A DNA stretch of 55,179 nucleotides, from NCBI GenBank assembly GCA_002171975.2, contig NHIO02000042.1, positions 2,606 through 57,784 of the forward strand, given 5' to 3'. This document shows, in pieces, positions 54,005-55,179 of the stretch. The translations under genes were made by a program, and so were the position numbers. Within the stretch, counting starts at the first letter, position 1. Each line of letters begins with the position of its first letter. Source of the stretch: Flavobacteriales bacterium TMED191. Lineage in GTDB: Bacteria; Bacteroidota; Bacteroidia; Flavobacteriales; TMED113. Below the pieces are notes generated by a model. It worked only from the letters and a program-made list of their open reading frames with translations, was not told where the DNA came from and searched no databases.

Positions 54005-55179
54005 ATGTACAAAGTTAAAATTATTATTTTCTCATTCATCTTTCTATTATTTAACCCTCTCTTTGCTCAATTTTCATCCACTAAATCAAAAAATAAAGAC
54101 CAGCAAAAACCACCAAAAAGTACTTCAAAAAAAACTATTCTTGAAACAACAAAGAACTGCATTGAGTATGATGGTTTATTTAAAATATATCAAGATAAGG
54201 ATAATGCAAAATCATTCATTGAAATAGACACATTGCAATTTAATAAAGAATTCATATACTTTAGCTATATAGAGGATGGTGTTGGTGATTCTCGTAATGT
54301 TAGAGGCAGATTTAGGGGCTCAAAAATTATTACGATAAAAAAGTATTTTAATAAAATTGATTTTATAATAGAAAATTATTCTTATTATTTTGATCCAGAA
54401 AGTCCATTAAGTAGAGCATCAGATGCAAATATCAATGAGCCGATTATAATAAGTGAAGAAATTATTGCTTTAAATACTGATAGTTCAAGTGTCTTAATTA
54501 ATGCAGATAATATTTTTTTAACTGAAGCTTTTCAACAGGTAAAATCTTCATATTCACCTGGTTATAAGGGTTTTAAACTAGGGAGTCTTAGTAAATCAAA
54601 AACAAGATATCATAAGTTCAATAATTATCCAAGTAATACTGATGTGATTGTAGATTATGTATATGAAACCAAATACCCTTCAAAATATGGTAGTCGTGCT
54701 GTTACTGATTCTCGTATTGTTTCTATTAGAATCCAACATAGCTTAATAGAGCTGCCCGAGAGTGGTTTTGAACCTAGATATGATGATCCACGCGTAGGTT
54801 ATTTTCATACCCAAACAAATAATATGACGAGTATTGATCAAATTAATTACCGTGATATGATTCATAGGTGGGATTTGAAAAAAAAGCATCCAGATAAAAA
54901 TTTATCAGCACCTATTACTCCAATTACCTGGTGGATTGAAAACACAACTCCTATAGAATTTAGAGATATAATTAAAAAGGGCGTGGAATCATGGAACATA
55001 GCTTTTGAGAAAGCAGGCTTTATTAATGCAATACAAGTTAATACTCAACCTGATACAGCCAATTGGGATGCTGGTGATATTCGTTATAATGTATTGAGAT
55101 GGACTTCATCTCCTCAACCTCCTTGGGGTGGTTATGGCCCCTCCTTTGTTAACCCTAAAACTGGACAAATTATTGGTGC
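54005..55179 (+). CDS. Large zinc-dependent metalloprotease (DUF5117/DUF5118 type), N-terminal part
   Basis: The gene starts at ATG 54005 and runs off the right edge, so only about 391 residues are visible. A signal peptide ends at LFAQFSS (cut before Gln). The region shows YDGLFKIYQDKDNAKSFIEIDTLQF, FIYFSYIEDGVGDSRNVRGRF, TRYHKFNNYPSNTDVIVDYVYE, ITPITWWIENTTPIEFRDIIKKGVESWNIAFEKAGF and RYNVLRWTSSPQPPWGGYGPSF (the last three shortened here: WWIENTTP, GVESWNIAFEKAGF, GYGPSF). This matches the Bacteroidota zinc-dependent metalloproteases with DUF5117/5118. The HExxH active site would lie beyond the window, so activity cannot be judged. Confidence 0.85.
   Translation, partial: MYKVKIIIFSFIFLLFNPLFAQFSSTKSKNKDQQKPPKSTSKKTILETTKNCIEYDGLFKIYQDKDNAKSFIEIDTLQFNKEFIYFSYIEDGVGDSRNVRGRFRGSKIITIKKYFNKIDFIIENYSYYFDPESPLSRASDANINEPIIISEEIIALNTDSSSVLINADNIFLTEAFQQVKSSYSPGYKGFKLGSLSKSKTRYHKFNNYPSNTDVIVDYVYETKYPSKYGSRAVTDSRIVSIRIQHSLIELPESGFEPRYDDPRVGYFHTQTNNMTSIDQINYRDMIHRWDLKKKHPDKNLSAPITPITWWIENTTPIEFRDIIKKGVESWNIAFEKAGFINAIQVNTQPDTANWDAGDIRYNVLRWTSSPQPPWGGYGPSFVNPKTGQIIG

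Noticed and set aside
1-55179. tRNA, rRNA, insertion sequences, phage genes, toxin-antitoxin or defence systems
   Set aside because: The intergenic gaps are too short for rRNA or clusters of tRNA genes, and no transposase, integrase, terminase or defence domain was recognised in any frame.

Overview
The window looks like a piece of the chromosome of an uncultured marine Flavobacteriales-type member of the Bacteroidota. The evidence is strongly AT-rich DNA, no Shine-Dalgarno-like sites before starts, and candidate promoters of the Bacteroidota -7 type (TAnnTTTG). It also encodes secreted proteins with type IX secretion (T9SS) C-terminal signals, the T9SS regulator PorX, an LpxC-FabZ fusion, and secreted proteins whose predicted mature N-terminus is almost always Gln. 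I see no rRNA, tRNA, CRISPR array, insertion sequence or phage gene. Coding density is very high, and no gene-free stretch reaches 300 bases.

Layout, left to right. 1-1458: 3' end of a photolyase-family gene, a DksA/TraR-like zinc-finger gene and a DoxX-like membrane protein. 1455-8288 (minus): a tight run of mostly exported proteins: beta-propeller, PHB-depolymerase-like esterase, DUF3817, YigZ, an endonuclease/exonuclease/phosphatase-fold protein split by a 10-A tract, an SRPBCC protein and two related lipoproteins. 8383-8964: MiaE-like tRNA hydroxylase with the one clear terminator. 9019-13512 (minus): secreted trypsin-like protease, Kdo transferase WaaA and an outer-membrane protein. 13588-14565: RfbB. 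14555-18145 (minus): FabD, FolE2, PTPS/QueD, MerR and an M23 peptidase. 18261-20894: AlaS. 20881-23510 (minus): urocanase, a 51-residue DUF5522 protein and a lipoprotein. 23557-25340: a PLP enzyme and a LysM glucosaminidase. 25333-29571 (minus): a large lipoprotein, RNase HII and a glycosyltransferase. 29663-37029: flippase, Wzz-like protein, O-antigen ligase/polymerase and a 1132-residue T9SS protein. 37031-41982 (minus): EF-P, LpxA, LpxC-FabZ, LpxD and an HD hydrolase. 42030-45585: PorX, TsaE, alanine dehydrogenase and a DUF4258-like protein. 45582-46736 (minus): proline dehydrogenase. 46794-49660: AroB, AroA and MarC. 49657-50163 (minus): PurE. 50264-53307: Hpt, Adk, Obg, PAP2 and CrcB. 53299-53937 (minus): O-methyltransferase. 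54005-end: a large metalloprotease, truncated by the window edge.

Two themes connect much of the window. One is the cell envelope: lipid A (LpxA/C/D), Kdo transfer (WaaA), sugar nucleotide and polysaccharide genes (RfbB, flippase, Wzz, Wzy/WaaL-like, GT4) and peptidoglycan hydrolases. The other is T9SS: PorX plus at least two cargo proteins with canonical tails and three with a shared short tail. Several exported proteins share a Cys/Asp-rich repeat (GCTD..A.NYN..A..DDGSC). In other Bacteroidota T9SS cargo is attached to A-LPS, so the two themes may be linked, but that link is inference here.

Most of the rest is housekeeping. I found no clearly new defence or mobile system. The most unusual observations are the A10-split nuclease with all catalytic motifs retained across the break, the short shared C-terminal tag, the recurring Cys/Asp repeat and DSYGDG module, the Gln at the predicted signal-peptidase +1 site in eight of eight proteins, the near-universal abutting or overlapping of convergent genes, and two operator-like palindromes.
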